Shown here in pieces: positions 32,544-41,625 of a stretch of 64,000 bases of DNA (its first letter is position 1; every line of letters begins with the position of its first letter). The translations under genes and the position numbers were made by a program. Source of the DNA: CALBPI01 sp038524795 (GTDB lineage: Bacteria; Pseudomonadota; Gammaproteobacteria; Steroidobacterales; Woeseiaceae); NCBI GenBank assembly GCA_038524795.1, contig JBCBIJ010000008.1, positions 124,001-188,000 on the forward strand, in the 5' to 3' direction. Below the pieces are notes generated by a model. That model was not told the origin of the DNA and did no database searches. It was given only the letters and a program-made list of their open reading frames with translations.

Positions 32544-33734
32544 TCAGTCCTGCAACAGCATCTTGCCCGTCGGCAGGGTCATCAAGAGGACGGGAGACAG
32601 CACCGACATCGCGAGGCTCACGAGCGCCAGCGGCACGAGCCCGGCGTCGATCATCGGCGCGGCGACTGCGGTACCCAGGGCCGTTGCCAACATCACCGCG
32701 AGAATGAGCAGCGCTGAGCCGCGTGCGTCGTCGCCGTCTGCGTTGACAATCGCCGCGTAAAACCCCGGTGGCCCTCGCAGCCCAAGGCCGAAATTCATGG
32801 GGATGAAAAGCGGCACGAGCCAAAGTGGCTCGCTGCCGCCCGCAAGCGCGTAGACACTGATTGCAATGATGCCGAGCGTCGACAACGCCGACCCGAACAG
32901 CACGATGCGCTCGCCGCCGAACCGCGACACGAAGAACTCGGCGCCGCTAGCCGCGACAATAAAGGTCGAAATGCCGCAGACCTGCATGATGATGAAGTCG
33001 TTGAGCGTGCCGCCCATGCTGTTGACGATGACCGCGGGTGCGCCAAACACGAAGGTGAGTAAGGCGCCCAGAGTCATTGCATGGGCGCCAACGTGCCGGA
33101 GGTACGGGAGCTTCACGAGCAACGCGCCGTAACCCGGACCGTCGCGCTTGTGCTCGACCTGCGGGATTCGGTGCCGGATGAGCAGCAACCCGACGGCAGC
33201 TATGGCAGACAGCGCTGCCAGGACCGTGAAGCTCAATCGCCAATCGCCAGCCTCGAGCAAGGCCTTGCCCGCAATGGGCGCCAGCGCCGGGGTGAGTGAC
33301 TCGATGCTGCCCAGCGCACCGATCGCGCGAATCGCACCGCGCTCATCGAAGAGCGCGCGAATGATGCCCGGCGCAAACACAGGGGCCGTCGCCGCAAACA
33401 CGCCCTGCGCGAATCGCAGCGCAATGAGCGCCGGCATCGAGGCCGCCTGGGTGGCGAGTAACGACACGCCGCCAAATCCGGCAACCCCAAACACGAGCAA
33501 CCAGCGCTGGTCGAAGTGACCGCCCAGTGCCCCGAACACGAGCAGGCCGAGCCCGACACCCGCGACGTAAGTCGCCAGCACATACTGGGATTGCGTGGCG
33601 TTACCCCCCAACGCATCGGGCAGGCTGGGCACGGCAGGCAGGACGAGGTCCGTACCCGCAAGCCCGAGCACGGCACCCGCGATCACGAGCCCGAGCGTCA
33701 GGATGGGCGTACCGCCTTGGCGTTCGCCAGCCAT
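32544..33734 (-). CDS. MFS transporter, Bcr/CflA-like (DHA1)
   Basis: A 396-residue, 12-helix drug:proton antiporter-like protein. The first helix carries DLVLPAVPSLPDALGG, typical of the Bcr/CflA branch, and motif A appears as FGALGGHFDQRW. LRFAQGVFAATAPVFAPGIIRALF follows in helices 4-5. It lies 8 bp downstream of the hydrolase gene on the same strand. The substrate is unknown; base or nucleoside export is possible given the setting but unsupported by motifs. Confidence 0.85.
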   Translation of the reverse strand: MAGERQGGTPILTLGLVIAGAVLGLAGTDLVLPAVPSLPDALGGNATQSQYVLATYVAGVGLGLLVFGALGGHFDQRWLLVFGVAGFGGVSLLATQAASMPALIALRFAQGVFAATAPVFAPGIIRALFDERGAIRAIGALGSIESLTPALAPIAGKALLEAGDWRLSFTVLAALSAIAAVGLLLIRHRIPQVEHKRDGPGYGALLVKLPYLRHVGAHAMTLGALLTFVFGAPAVIVNSMGGTLNDFIIMQVCGISTFIVAASGAEFFVSRFGGERIVLFGSALSTLGIIAISVYALAGGSEPLWLVPLFIPMNFGLGLRGPPGFYAAIVNADGDDARGSALLILAVMLATALGTAVAAPMIDAGLVPLALVSLAMSVLSPVLLMTLPTGKMLLQD

Positions 33735-33742
33735 GCCGCAGG

Positions 33743-34618
33743 CTAGAGCTCGGCTTCGATAAAGCTGGCCGTCGCGTCGATCAGTTTTTGCGAGTAGCGG
33801 TCTTCTTCTGCAAACAAACCGAAGCCGTGGTCGGCGCCGTCGATGATCGTGAGGCTCGCGGTTTTGGCGCTGGCCGCGGCTTCGACTGCAGCGACCGACG
33901 TCGCCAGGGGTACAACCGCGTCGGCACGGCCGTGCACGACGTGCAGCGAGCCATCGAACGCCGCGATGTCATCGAACGGCCGCGACGTTTCCAGGTCTTC
34001 GAACCACGCGGGACCCAACTGCTGATCCTGCCCCCAGAAGGTCGTAAACGGCGCGTAGCCGTCGCGCGCCGCCGTCGTTTTCATGTCCGCCCACGTCTCG
34101 GGCCCACCCACGTAATCGACCATCCGCCCGGCACCGTTATCGACCGCGGGCGCCCAAAACACCATGGTGTCGATGCCGCCCGGCTCGCGCGAATACAGTG
34201 CCGCAAGGCGACCGCCCATGCTGAAGCCGACGAGCCCAACGCGGTTGGGATTCACACCGATGTTGTCGGTCGCCCAGTCCCGGGCCGTCTGGATGTCCTG
34301 GAGCATGGTGCTGAGGCTGTTGTTGTAGAAGGGCTCGGTGCTCTCGCCGCAACCCGGAAAGTCCATACGGATGCTCGCGTAGCCCGCGTCGGCCAGTTGT
34401 GCCGCCAGCCGCGTAAATCCGCCCGCCTCGTGACGTGTCCCCCCGTGACCGTGGATGAGAATGACAAGCGGCAGGGCCTCACCCGTCCGCCGCGCCGGCA
34501 GGACGATTGTGGCCGGCACGTCGACGCCGCGCGAGCGGAGTGTGATATCCGTGGTTTCTGGCGGTATCGGGACCGGGGAGACGCAGGCGGACAGGGTTGC
34601 TGCGACGACGACTGTCAT
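33743..34618 (-). CDS. Alpha/beta hydrolase lipoprotein
   Basis: A serine hydrolase of about 291 residues with lipobox TLSAC and the nucleophile elbow GFSMGG. The oxyanion region is ILIHGHGGTRHEAGG, and the C-terminal GADHGF supplies histidine. The ATG at 34616-34618 lies inside a dispersed palindromic repeat and gives a signal without positive charges. The GTG at 34679-34681 would add an arginine-rich n-region (RLPRRLRG) encoded by the repeat, a more normal lipoprotein signal. Substrate is unknown; acyl esters are typical of the family. It lies between the Bcr/CflA-like and SAM hydrolase-like genes. Confidence 0.82.
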   Translation of the reverse strand: MTVVVAATLSACVSPVPIPPETTDITLRSRGVDVPATIVLPARRTGEALPLVILIHGHGGTRHEAGGFTRLAAQLADAGYASIRMDFPGCGESTEPFYNNSLSTMLQDIQTARDWATDNIGVNPNRVGLVGFSMGGRLAALYSREPGGIDTMVFWAPAVDNGAGRMVDYVGGPETWADMKTTAARDGYAPFTTFWGQDQQLGPAWFEDLETSRPFDDIAAFDGSLHVVHGRADAVVPLATSVAAVEAAASAKTASLTIIDGADHGFGLFAEEDRYSQKLIDATASFIEAEL

Positions 34619-34740
34619 TGCGAGCCCGCGTAGCCGGCGCGGCAACCTCCCAACGCCGCGCCAGCGTTCGGAGATCGCCACACGGCCTGCGACCGCTCGC
34701 GATGACGAAGAACTCGCTTCGCGGGCTCGCAATGACCGGA
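34614..34740. repeat. Dispersed palindromic repeat, copy 5
   Basis: GTCATTGCGAGCCCGC (left) pairs with GCGGGCTCGCAATGACCGG (right); the inner arms are GGCAACCTCC and GGAGATCGCC. Two right-hand cores lie 30 nt apart. The left edge overlaps the start codon of the hydrolase lipoprotein gene. The right half is very similar to copy 7. Confidence 0.88.
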
Positions 34741-34767
34741 AGATTCGTGACGACAGGAGCAACGTGC

Positions 34768-35673
34768 TCACCGGCGCTTCCGAATGCTGATCCGCCAATC
34801 GGCGCCGTAGCCGATGCCGTACTCATCGGCGAAATTACCCTGGTTGATGGCGATGCTCAGCAAGCCCGACGAGTTGATGAACAACAAGTTCTCGCCTACA
34901 GGTACCGCGCCGAACGACTTCGCATAGGGCATTGCGCCTTCCCAGACGATGCGTTTGTCTTTGGTGATGGCGATCTCGTAGATGTCGCCGTAGTCCGGCT
35001 CGTCCTTCTCGAACAGTGCTCGGTCGATGTTGAAGTAGATGTTGCCGAGACGATCGACACCGCCCGCCACCTGGCCCTCGAAGGCGAGCGCCTCGTAGGT
35101 GCCGGCGCTGATTTCAAGCCGGATCACTTCGGGCGCAAGCAATGGACCCACCTGTTCGAAACTAATGGCGCCGGCCGCGAGCCGTGCACCCGTGTAGCTG
35201 TAGACATCCCGACCGTGAAAGGTGTGCGCCCACTCGGTATTGGGGCGGCGATTTACGGTCTCATCGATTTCTCGGACCGCCGAGATGCCATAGGCGTCAG
35301 CCACGCCAGACAGCGTGCCATTATCCGGGCTTACGAAGTAGAGCCCATTCTTCGTCTCAAGCACCACGGACTTGCGCTCGGTGCCCACCCCCGGGTCGAC
35401 AACCGACACGAAGACCGTGCCTTTGGGCCAGGTCTGCGCGTTGTAGGCGAGCGTCTCGCTGGCCGCGCGGATGTCGTACAGCGGAATCAACGGCCGCACG
35501 TTGAACACTTCGAGTGTTTTGCTCACGCTCTTGGCGACACCCGCCATGACCATGCCCTCGAAGTCGGCCTGAATGATGAGCGCATTGTGCTCGGGCTTCT
35601 CGTGGTGGCCTGCAGTGGCGTTGGCGGCGAGAACAGTGGCGGCAATGGCGGCGATGAGTCGGACGTGGCGCAT
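34768..35673 (-). CDS. Exported SAM hydrolase-like protein (DUF62 family)
   Basis: The SAM hydroxide adenosyltransferase family splits S-adenosylmethionine to adenosine and methionine. The 301-residue product keeps the family landmarks: ADFEGMVMAGV (residues 36-46), WPKGTVFVSVVDPGVGTERK (82-101), SPDNGTLS (115-122) and TFHGRDVYS. The C-terminal barrel domain has FINSSGLLSIAINQGNFA. Unusually it has a cleavable signal (MRHVRLIAAIAATVLAANATAG), so it should act in the periplasm. It lies beside deaminase genes that would consume adenosine. Function on SAM is inferred from the family. Confidence 0.87.
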   Translation of the reverse strand: MRHVRLIAAIAATVLAANATAGHHEKPEHNALIIQADFEGMVMAGVAKSVSKTLEVFNVRPLIPLYDIRAASETLAYNAQTWPKGTVFVSVVDPGVGTERKSVVLETKNGLYFVSPDNGTLSGVADAYGISAVREIDETVNRRPNTEWAHTFHGRDVYSYTGARLAAGAISFEQVGPLLAPEVIRLEISAGTYEALAFEGQVAGGVDRLGNIYFNIDRALFEKDEPDYGDIYEIAITKDKRIVWEGAMPYAKSFGAVPVGENLLFINSSGLLSIAINQGNFADEYGIGYGADWRISIRKRR

Positions 35674-35703
35674 GATGGATTCCCGGTCGTCGGCGTGGAC
35701 TTG

Positions 35704-35785
35704 GGAGATTGCCGTGTCGCTGCGCTCCTCGCAATGACATCACACCGTCATTGCGAGCCCGCGAAGCGGGCGCGGCAATCTCGCC
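35704..35785. repeat. Dispersed palindromic repeat, copy 6
   Basis: GGAGATTGCCGTGTCGCTGC leads to CTCGCAATGAC, then CGTCATTGCGAGCCCGC leads to GCGGCAATCTC. The two half-elements face away from each other, opposite to the arrangement in copy 1. It lies between the 8-oxoguanine deaminase and SAM hydrolase-like genes. Confidence 0.85.
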
Positions 35786-35788
35786 CGG

Positions 35789-37135
35789 CTAACGCGCCGC
35801 CAACCGCTGCGCCGCCGCCCCGTGCTCGAACCGCAGCGCTTCGAGGTCGAGCCCCGGAATTACGCCATCACACACACGCCAATGGCCTGCGATCATCAGA
35901 TGTCGCACGCGGTGCGCGCCGCAGAGGACAAGTGCCGCGACAGGGTCGCCGGCACCTGAGAAGCGCAGCTCGTCGAGCGCGTACAAACCAAAATCGGCAG
36001 CCTGGCCTGGCGCGAGCGTACCGAGCTCATTGCGACCGAACAGGCGTGCGCCACCCGACGTGCCCCAACGCAACGCATCGTCATGCGTGACCTGCGCACT
36101 GCCGTCGCGCAGGCGCTGCAGGAGAAACGCCTGGCGCATCTCGCCCACGATATTGGAGCTGTCGTTTGAGGCCGAGCCATCGACCCCGAGACCTACGGGG
36201 CAGCCCGCCGCCTCGAGATCGCGCACACGACAGGTCCCCGAGGCCAGCACCATGTTGCTGCTCGGGCAGTGCGAGATGCCCACGCCTGCCGCGCCCAGCC
36301 GCGCGACTTCAGCGTCCTCGAAGTGAATACCATGCGCGAGCCAAACGTCGTCAGCGACCCAGCCAAGATCCTCGAGGTAGTCGAGCGGTCGCTTACCCAC
36401 AAACGACAGGCAGAAATCGTTCTCGTCTTGCGTCTCTGCCAAGTGCGTGTGCAGCCGCACGCCATGCCGCCGCGCCAGCGCAGCGCTGTCGCGCATGAGG
36501 TCATCGGTAACCGAGAACGGCGAGCACGGCGCGAGCGCGATCTGCACCATCGCACCGGGCTCAGCCTCGTGGTAGCGCGAGATGAGCCACTCGCTCTCGG
36601 CGAGGATGTGCTCTGGAGACTGGACCACGCTATCGGGCGGCAGGCCGCCCGCGCTCTCGCCGAGACTCATCGACCCGCGCGTCAGCACCACGCGCACACC
36701 GAGCTCTCGGGCGACGCCCGCCTGAATGTCGATGGCGTCGTCGATGGCGTCGGTAAACAGGTAGTGGTGGTCACTGGCCAGCGTGCAGCCGGATAGCATG
36801 AGCTCGGCGAGCGCCAGTCGCGTCGAGAGCTCAACGGCGCGCGAGTCCAACCCGGCCCAGACCGGGTACAACGCCTGCAGCCACGGGAACAGCTCTTTGT
36901 TAAGCGCCGCGGGAAAGGCCCGGGTCAGCGTCTGATAGAAATGGTGGTGGCAGTTGACGAGCCCGGGGATCAGTACGCAATCACTGGCATCGAACACCTG
37001 GTCGCAGGCGGCCGCCGGCTCCGCGCCCGCGCTCAGGCACTCCACAATGTCGGTGCCCTCGACCACGAGGCCGCCCGAAGCATCGGTGTCGGTGCCCGTC
37101 CAGGCCGCGAGCGGATTGCGGATCCAGGTGCGCAC
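35789..37135 (-). CDS. 8-oxoguanine deaminase
   Basis: This amidohydrolase converts 8-oxoguanine to urate, letting the cell recycle oxidised guanine. The 448-residue protein shows the zinc site NCHHHFYQTLTRA, then LPPDSVVQSPEHIL, HTHLAETQDEN, LAHGIHFEDAEV and GVDGSASND, the pattern of the Pa0142-type enzymes rather than of cytosine or SAH deaminases. No signal peptide is seen. It lies 17 bp downstream of the adenosine deaminase family gene on the same strand, forming a deaminase pair. Isocytosine activity is also known in the family. Confidence 0.9.
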   Translation of the reverse strand: MRTWIRNPLAAWTGTDTDASGGLVVEGTDIVECLSAGAEPAAACDQVFDASDCVLIPGLVNCHHHFYQTLTRAFPAALNKELFPWLQALYPVWAGLDSRAVELSTRLALAELMLSGCTLASDHHYLFTDAIDDAIDIQAGVARELGVRVVLTRGSMSLGESAGGLPPDSVVQSPEHILAESEWLISRYHEAEPGAMVQIALAPCSPFSVTDDLMRDSAALARRHGVRLHTHLAETQDENDFCLSFVGKRPLDYLEDLGWVADDVWLAHGIHFEDAEVARLGAAGVGISHCPSSNMVLASGTCRVRDLEAAGCPVGLGVDGSASNDSSNIVGEMRQAFLLQRLRDGSAQVTHDDALRWGTSGGARLFGRNELGTLAPGQAADFGLYALDELRFSGAGDPVAALVLCGAHRVRHLMIAGHWRVCDGVIPGLDLEALRFEHGAAAQRLAAR

Positions 37136-37152
37136 GGCCGATGCTCCTGCGC

Positions 37153-38166
37153 TCAGGCTGCGCGCGCCGACTCCACGTAGGCATCGAGCGCCTCTATGTA
37201 AGCCTGTTTGCGTGCGTCATCGAGCCAGCTGACCGTGAACGCATTGCGCGAGAGCTGCACGAGCTCGTCATCCGTGAGACCGCCCTGCTCCGACAACGCC
37301 TTGAAGTTGTCGGTCATGTAGGCGCGGAAGTAAGCCGGGTCGTCGGAATTGACGGTGGCGCGCATGCCTTTTTGCAGCATCGTGCGAATCTCATCGGCCG
37401 TCAGCGAGTTGGCGCAGAACGTGTTGGACACCGGGCACACTGTCAGACCCAGCCCGCGGCGCACGATCTCGTCGCAGAGTGCGTCGTCTTCCAGCGAGTT
37501 CACGCCGTGATCGATACGATCGACCTCGATCTTGGTCACCACATCGCGGATGTTCGAGACGCTGTTCTCCTGGTCCACGTCGCAGTGCATCGTGAGCTTG
37601 AGCCCCCACTCGCGCGCCTTCGCGAAGACCTCAGCGAACTTGAGCGGCGGATTGTCTTTTTCGTCGGAGTCGAGCCCAACGCCGACGATCTTGTCGAGAT
37701 GCGGCTCGACCATCTCCAGATGTTCCATGGCCGACTCGGCACTCATGTCGCGTAGAAAGCACATGATGAGATTCGACTCGACGCCGAGCTTATCTGCCGC
37801 GTCCTTTTGCGCCCGCGCGATACCGTCGATGATGGTCTCGAACGCAACGCCGCGTGTCGTGTGACCCTGCGGGTCGAAGAAGGGCTCAACGTAACGCACG
37901 TTGTCCGCCGCCGCGCGCTCGAAATAACGGTAGGTCAGGTCGTAGAAGTCCTGTTCTGTCTGCAACACGTTCATGCCCGCGTAGTAGATCGCGAGAAACG
38001 ATGGCAGATCGTTAAAGTCGTACGCGTCGATGACGGCCTGCGGTGAGTCGTACTCAAGCTCGATGCCGTTCTTCTGCGCCAGCTCGAAAATGTGCTCGGG
38101 CTCGAGCGTGCCTTCGAGATGCACGTGCAGCTCGCACTTGGGCATCTTTTCGATGAACTCAGACAT
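37153..38166 (-). CDS. Adenosine deaminase family protein with a non-canonical active-site motif
   Basis: A 338-residue amidohydrolase of the adenosine/adenine deaminase family. The start at 38166 (MSEFIEKMPKCELHVHLEG) precedes the zinc motif H14-V-H16. Downstream are H194, H220 (RIDHG) and D275-D276 (NSDDPAYF). However, the canonical HAGE, whose glutamate protonates the purine, is replaced here by H194-C-D-V-D-Q-E200. The glutamate is therefore three residues later, which may mean a different substrate or register. It has no signal peptide. It precedes the 8-oxoguanine deaminase gene in an operon. Confidence 0.88.
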   Translation of the reverse strand: MSEFIEKMPKCELHVHLEGTLEPEHIFELAQKNGIELEYDSPQAVIDAYDFNDLPSFLAIYYAGMNVLQTEQDFYDLTYRYFERAAADNVRYVEPFFDPQGHTTRGVAFETIIDGIARAQKDAADKLGVESNLIMCFLRDMSAESAMEHLEMVEPHLDKIVGVGLDSDEKDNPPLKFAEVFAKAREWGLKLTMHCDVDQENSVSNIRDVVTKIEVDRIDHGVNSLEDDALCDEIVRRGLGLTVCPVSNTFCANSLTADEIRTMLQKGMRATVNSDDPAYFRAYMTDNFKALSEQGGLTDDELVQLSRNAFTVSWLDDARKQAYIEALDAYVESARAA

Positions 38167-38251
38167 GGCGGGACTCCGGTTGGCTGGCGTAGCGCCCGAT
38201 GCTATGTCTTGGCGTGCGTCGGCGGCAACCGCGAGCTGCAAAACCAGGACC

Positions 38252-38399
38252 GTCATCGCGAGGCCACGCCCTCACCGTCATTGCGAGCCCACGCAGTGGG
38301 CGCGGCAATCTCCTGACGCTGCGCCAGCGTCCGGAGATCGCCACGCGGCCTGGGGCCGCTCGCGATGACGGGTGGTCACTGCACGGGCTCGCAATGACA
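38252..38399. repeat. Dispersed palindromic repeat, copy 7
   Basis: Two left arms (GTCATCGCGAGGCC and GTCATTGCGAGCCCAC) precede GCGGCAATCTCC. The right side has GGAGATCGCCACGCGGCC and two cores GCTCGC[AG]ATGAC with a 29-nt period (38358, 38387). It fills the divergent gap between the adenosine deaminase family and NCS2 permease genes, and must sit close to both promoters. Confidence 0.87.
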
Positions 38400-38424
38400 G
38401 CAACAACCTGCCTATAGTCCGGCC

Positions 38425-39753
38425 ATGCGCGCCGTCACCGATTCACTCGCCATTGGCATCGACGACAAGCCTGCGGCACCGCTAGCCGCGTTTGTCGGCC
38501 TGCAGCACCTGCTGGCTGTGTTCGGCGGCATAGTTACCGCACCCCTGCTGATCGCCCTGGGAATGGGGCTGGGCGCGGCTGATACGGCCTACCTCATCAG
38601 CAGCGCGCTGCTCGTATCAGGCCTGGCGACGGCCGTGCAGATTGCGCGCATCGGGCCCGTGGGCTCAGGCTTGCTGAGCATCCAGGGCACGAGCTTCACC
38701 TTCGTTGGGCCGCTGATCTACCTCTACCAGTCGCGTGCGGGCGAGCTTGAGAGCGGCGCCATCCTGGGCGCGCTGTTCGCCGCCTGCGCGCTCTGCAGTG
38801 TGGTCGTCATGGCGCTGTCGCGTTTTGTGGAGCGCCTGCGCTATTTCGTCACGAGCCGCGTCGCAGCCGCGACCATTGTGCTGCTGGGCATCACGCTGGT
38901 GCAGGCCACGCTCGGCAACATCGAGCGAGAGTACACGGCCGCGGGCGCTGAAGGCTGGCGTGTGTTGGTCATGGCGGGCACGGTGTTTGCGGCCATTGCG
39001 CTGGCCGTGTGGCGCGGCGGTCCCATGCTGCGGCTCTCGAGCATCTTGCTTGGGCTGATCGTCGGCTTTGTCGTGGCCGGGGCGCTGGGCTGGCCCATCG
39101 TGATTGAACGTGGCGACGCACCGACACTGTTCCTTCCTGAGTTTGGCCGCTACCCCTGGTCGCTCGATCTCACGTTCGTACTGGTGCTGCTGCCGATCTT
39201 CCTGATTTCGGCCACCGAGTCCGTGGGCGATCTCACGGCAACCGCCAGCCTGTCGAAGCTGTCGATCACCGACAAGCCCTTTTGGCAACGGCTGCGCGGC
39301 GGCTTGCTCGCCGACGCCATCAACTCCTTTCTGGCGGCGCTTGTCTCAACGTTTCCCAATACAACCTTCAGCCAGAACAACGGTGTCATCCGGCTCACGG
39401 GCGTCTGTTCGCGCCGCGTCGGTCTGTGGGCGGCCGCGTTCCTCGTACTGCTCGGGCTCATTCCCGTGGTCGCCGTGGTGCTCAATGCACTGCCGGGCGC
39501 CGTGGTGTCGGGCGCGACGCTACTCATGTTCTTCATGGTAGCCGTGTCCGGATTTCACATCGCCCGCGCCGACGCCGACCGGAAGCGCAGCCGCACCGTC
39601 GTGGTCACGGCCGTCGTCAGTGGCCTTGCGCTGGGCGTTGTGGGTCCGAAGCTGACGGCACTGCCCGACGCGCTGCGCATGCTGGTCTCGTTCCCCGTAT
39701 CGAGCGGTGCGTTTATCGCCATGGCGCTGGAAGTGCTGCTGCCGCGAAAGTAG
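38425..39753 (+). CDS. NCS2 purine permease (xanthine/urate type)
   Basis: A 442-residue inner-membrane permease of the nucleobase-cation symporter 2 family. It has GLQHLLAVFGGIVTAPLLIA in helix 1, a glutamate-containing ATESVGD in helix 8, and FSQNNGVIRLTGV in helix 10, the QNxG motif of the urate/xanthine branch (UacT, XanQ). About 12-14 hydrophobic segments fit the 7+7 fold. It would import xanthine or urate for XdhAB and PuuD. It is divergent from the adenosine deaminase family gene across repeat copy 7. Confidence 0.93.
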   Translation: MRAVTDSLAIGIDDKPAAPLAAFVGLQHLLAVFGGIVTAPLLIALGMGLGAADTAYLISSALLVSGLATAVQIARIGPVGSGLLSIQGTSFTFVGPLIYLYQSRAGELESGAILGALFAACALCSVVVMALSRFVERLRYFVTSRVAAATIVLLGITLVQATLGNIEREYTAAGAEGWRVLVMAGTVFAAIALAVWRGGPMLRLSSILLGLIVGFVVAGALGWPIVIERGDAPTLFLPEFGRYPWSLDLTFVLVLLPIFLISATESVGDLTATASLSKLSITDKPFWQRLRGGLLADAINSFLAALVSTFPNTTFSQNNGVIRLTGVCSRRVGLWAAAFLVLLGLIPVVAVVLNALPGAVVSGATLLMFFMVAVSGFHIARADADRKRSRTVVVTAVVSGLALGVVGPKLTALPDALRMLVSFPVSSGAFIAMALEVLLPRK

Positions 39754-39757
39754 TGGC

Positions 39758-39956
39758 GTCATCGCGAGGCGCGACGCGCCGTGGCGATCTCTCTCAGGTT
39801 GTCGCACGATTCAACAGCACGATATCGTGAAGCGGTCGCCGCGCGGCCTCCGGCCGCTCGCGATGACGAAGTGGTGATGTCGTCGCTCGCGTTGACGGAG
39901 TGGTGACGTCGCCGCTCGCGATGACGGAGTGGTGATGTGGCCGCCCGCGTTGACGT
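39758..39956. repeat. Dispersed palindromic repeat, copy 8, with 29-bp tandem array
   Basis: The left arm GTCATCGCGAGGCGCGACGC is followed by CGTGGCGATCTC. Four cores C[TC]CGCG[AT]TGACG start at 39857, 39886, 39915 and 39944, an exact 29-nt period. It lies between the NCS2 permease gene and the secreted deaminase gene. Confidence 0.87.
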
Positions 39957-39975
39957 CTTGTTTTGGGAGTAAGCG

Positions 39976-41370
39976 ATGCGTTTGTGGTTAATCCTGTTAG
40001 CAGCGGCGTTGGCACCCCCCAAGGCGCTCGCCGCCGACTGGTTTGAGGCGCTTAAAGACTCAGGCGATGACGAGGCACTGTACCGCGTGCTGCACGCGAT
40101 GCCCAAGGGCGGCGACCTGCACAACCACAACACGGGCTCCATTTTCGTCGAGGACCTCTACGAGATCGCGATCTCACAAGAGGCCAACGGCTACACTTAC
40201 TACACCAAGACGCGCATCGATAACTGCCGTAGCTACGAGACCGTTACCGATGCCTACCTGCTGATGTTCCGCAATATCAGCCATATCGAGTACGCCGCGC
40301 TCTCGGAATGCGAACAGGGTGAGCACAAACGCCTTGATGCCCTCAATGCGACTGAGAAAGCGGCCTGGATGAACAGCCTCAGGCTCGACAAGCCGTCTGA
40401 AGGCCGCGAAGAGTTCTTCGGCAAGCACTGGCAGCGGCTCAACGCGCTCATGGCCAACCCGCACCTTCACGCCGAAGCGCTCTACCGGAATCTCAAGTCG
40501 CTGTCCGACGAGGGCGCGCGCTATCTGGAGGTCATGGTGTCCGTAAACGGCGCCGTCACGCCCGACGGCACGCCCATCTCCCGCAACGAGATGATCGAGG
40601 TCTACCGGCAGCGCCTGGCCGCGGACGACGTACAGGCCACGGGCATGACGGTGCGTCTGCAGCTCACGCTCCTTAGGTTTCTGCCGACGGCCGAGCGCAG
40701 CTTACGCGATTTGTACGCCACGGCGCGCGACAACGCCGACATGGTTGCGGCTATCAACATGGTCGGACGGGAGGACAACGACAAAGGTCACCCCCGCCGA
40801 TTCCTCGAGACCTTGCGTGAGCTTCGCCGCGACTACGACGTGCCGCTCTCGATCCACGGCGGCGAGGTCGACGAGCCGAACGACCATGTCCGCGACACGC
40901 TGCTACTTGGGGCCGAACGCATCGGTCACGGGCTCAATCTGATCACCGATGACGATCTGATGCTTGATATGAGGTACGGGCCCTATCTCGTTGAAATTAA
41001 TTTGATCAGCAACCTGCTGCTTGAGTATGTTGTGGACTTTTCGCAACACCCGTTCCCGGAGTACTTACGCATCGGCATTCCCGTCGCCTTGTCGACCGAT
41101 GACCGCGGTATGTGGGACTCAACACTCACCGACGAGTTCTTCGTCGCGGTCCGTGAGTTCGACCTGAGCTGGGATGAAGTGGTCGCCCTGAGCCGAAACT
41201 CGCTGGCCTACGCCTTGGTAGAGCCCACCGTGAAGCAAGCGCTGCTCGACGACTTTGAGCAGGAAATCCAGCGCTTTGAGCGCGACCTCAAACGGCGCGG
41301 ACTTGCAAAGGTGCCGCCCATGCCGGAGACTCGGCTCTTCATTTGTGCCCGCTACAAGATCTGCGACTAA
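39976..41370 (+). CDS. Secreted adenosine deaminase (ADGF/CECR1-like)
   Basis: A 464-residue ADA-fold enzyme with a Sec signal (MRLWLILLAAALAPPKALAA), so deamination would take place in the periplasm. The zinc motif is in MPKGGDLHNHNTGSI, the catalytic motif is SIHGGEVDEPNDH, then RIGHGLNL and LSTDDRGMW. The long N-terminal insert (about residues 60-140, three cysteines) is typical of the growth-factor-like ADA branch. It precedes the TonB receptor in the same direction, suggesting a scavenging path for extracellular adenosine. The exact substrate is inferred from the family. Confidence 0.88.
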   Translation: MRLWLILLAAALAPPKALAADWFEALKDSGDDEALYRVLHAMPKGGDLHNHNTGSIFVEDLYEIAISQEANGYTYYTKTRIDNCRSYETVTDAYLLMFRNISHIEYAALSECEQGEHKRLDALNATEKAAWMNSLRLDKPSEGREEFFGKHWQRLNALMANPHLHAEALYRNLKSLSDEGARYLEVMVSVNGAVTPDGTPISRNEMIEVYRQRLAADDVQATGMTVRLQLTLLRFLPTAERSLRDLYATARDNADMVAAINMVGREDNDKGHPRRFLETLRELRRDYDVPLSIHGGEVDEPNDHVRDTLLLGAERIGHGLNLITDDDLMLDMRYGPYLVEINLISNLLLEYVVDFSQHPFPEYLRIGIPVALSTDDRGMWDSTLTDEFFVAVREFDLSWDEVVALSRNSLAYALVEPTVKQALLDDFEQEIQRFERDLKRRGLAKVPPMPETRLFICARYKICD

Positions 41371-41625
41371 GCGTTGGCGCAAGCCTGGGGGGTAATCAGG
41401 TTTGCACAAACAGCAGTTGATCCGGCTCGCGTTCCTCGCGGCCCATCCGTTGCCTATTGCGCATGACACATGGCGGTAGCCCGGTTCGGTGTTACCTTTT
41501 AACAACAGTTGCCGGAGACCGGGTTTCCAGCCGCACAAGCAACGATCCATAAGCATTTTCTGAAGTGAAACTGCGTCGTTTCGCCGCGACGCGTGAGATG
41601 TGTGCCTTTGAGGAGGGTGAGCTTA

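Noticed and set aside
39857..39956. 29-bp periodic arrays considered as CRISPR
   Set aside because: The repeated part is an imperfect core with short near-identical spacers, only 3-4 units, and there is no cas gene in the window.
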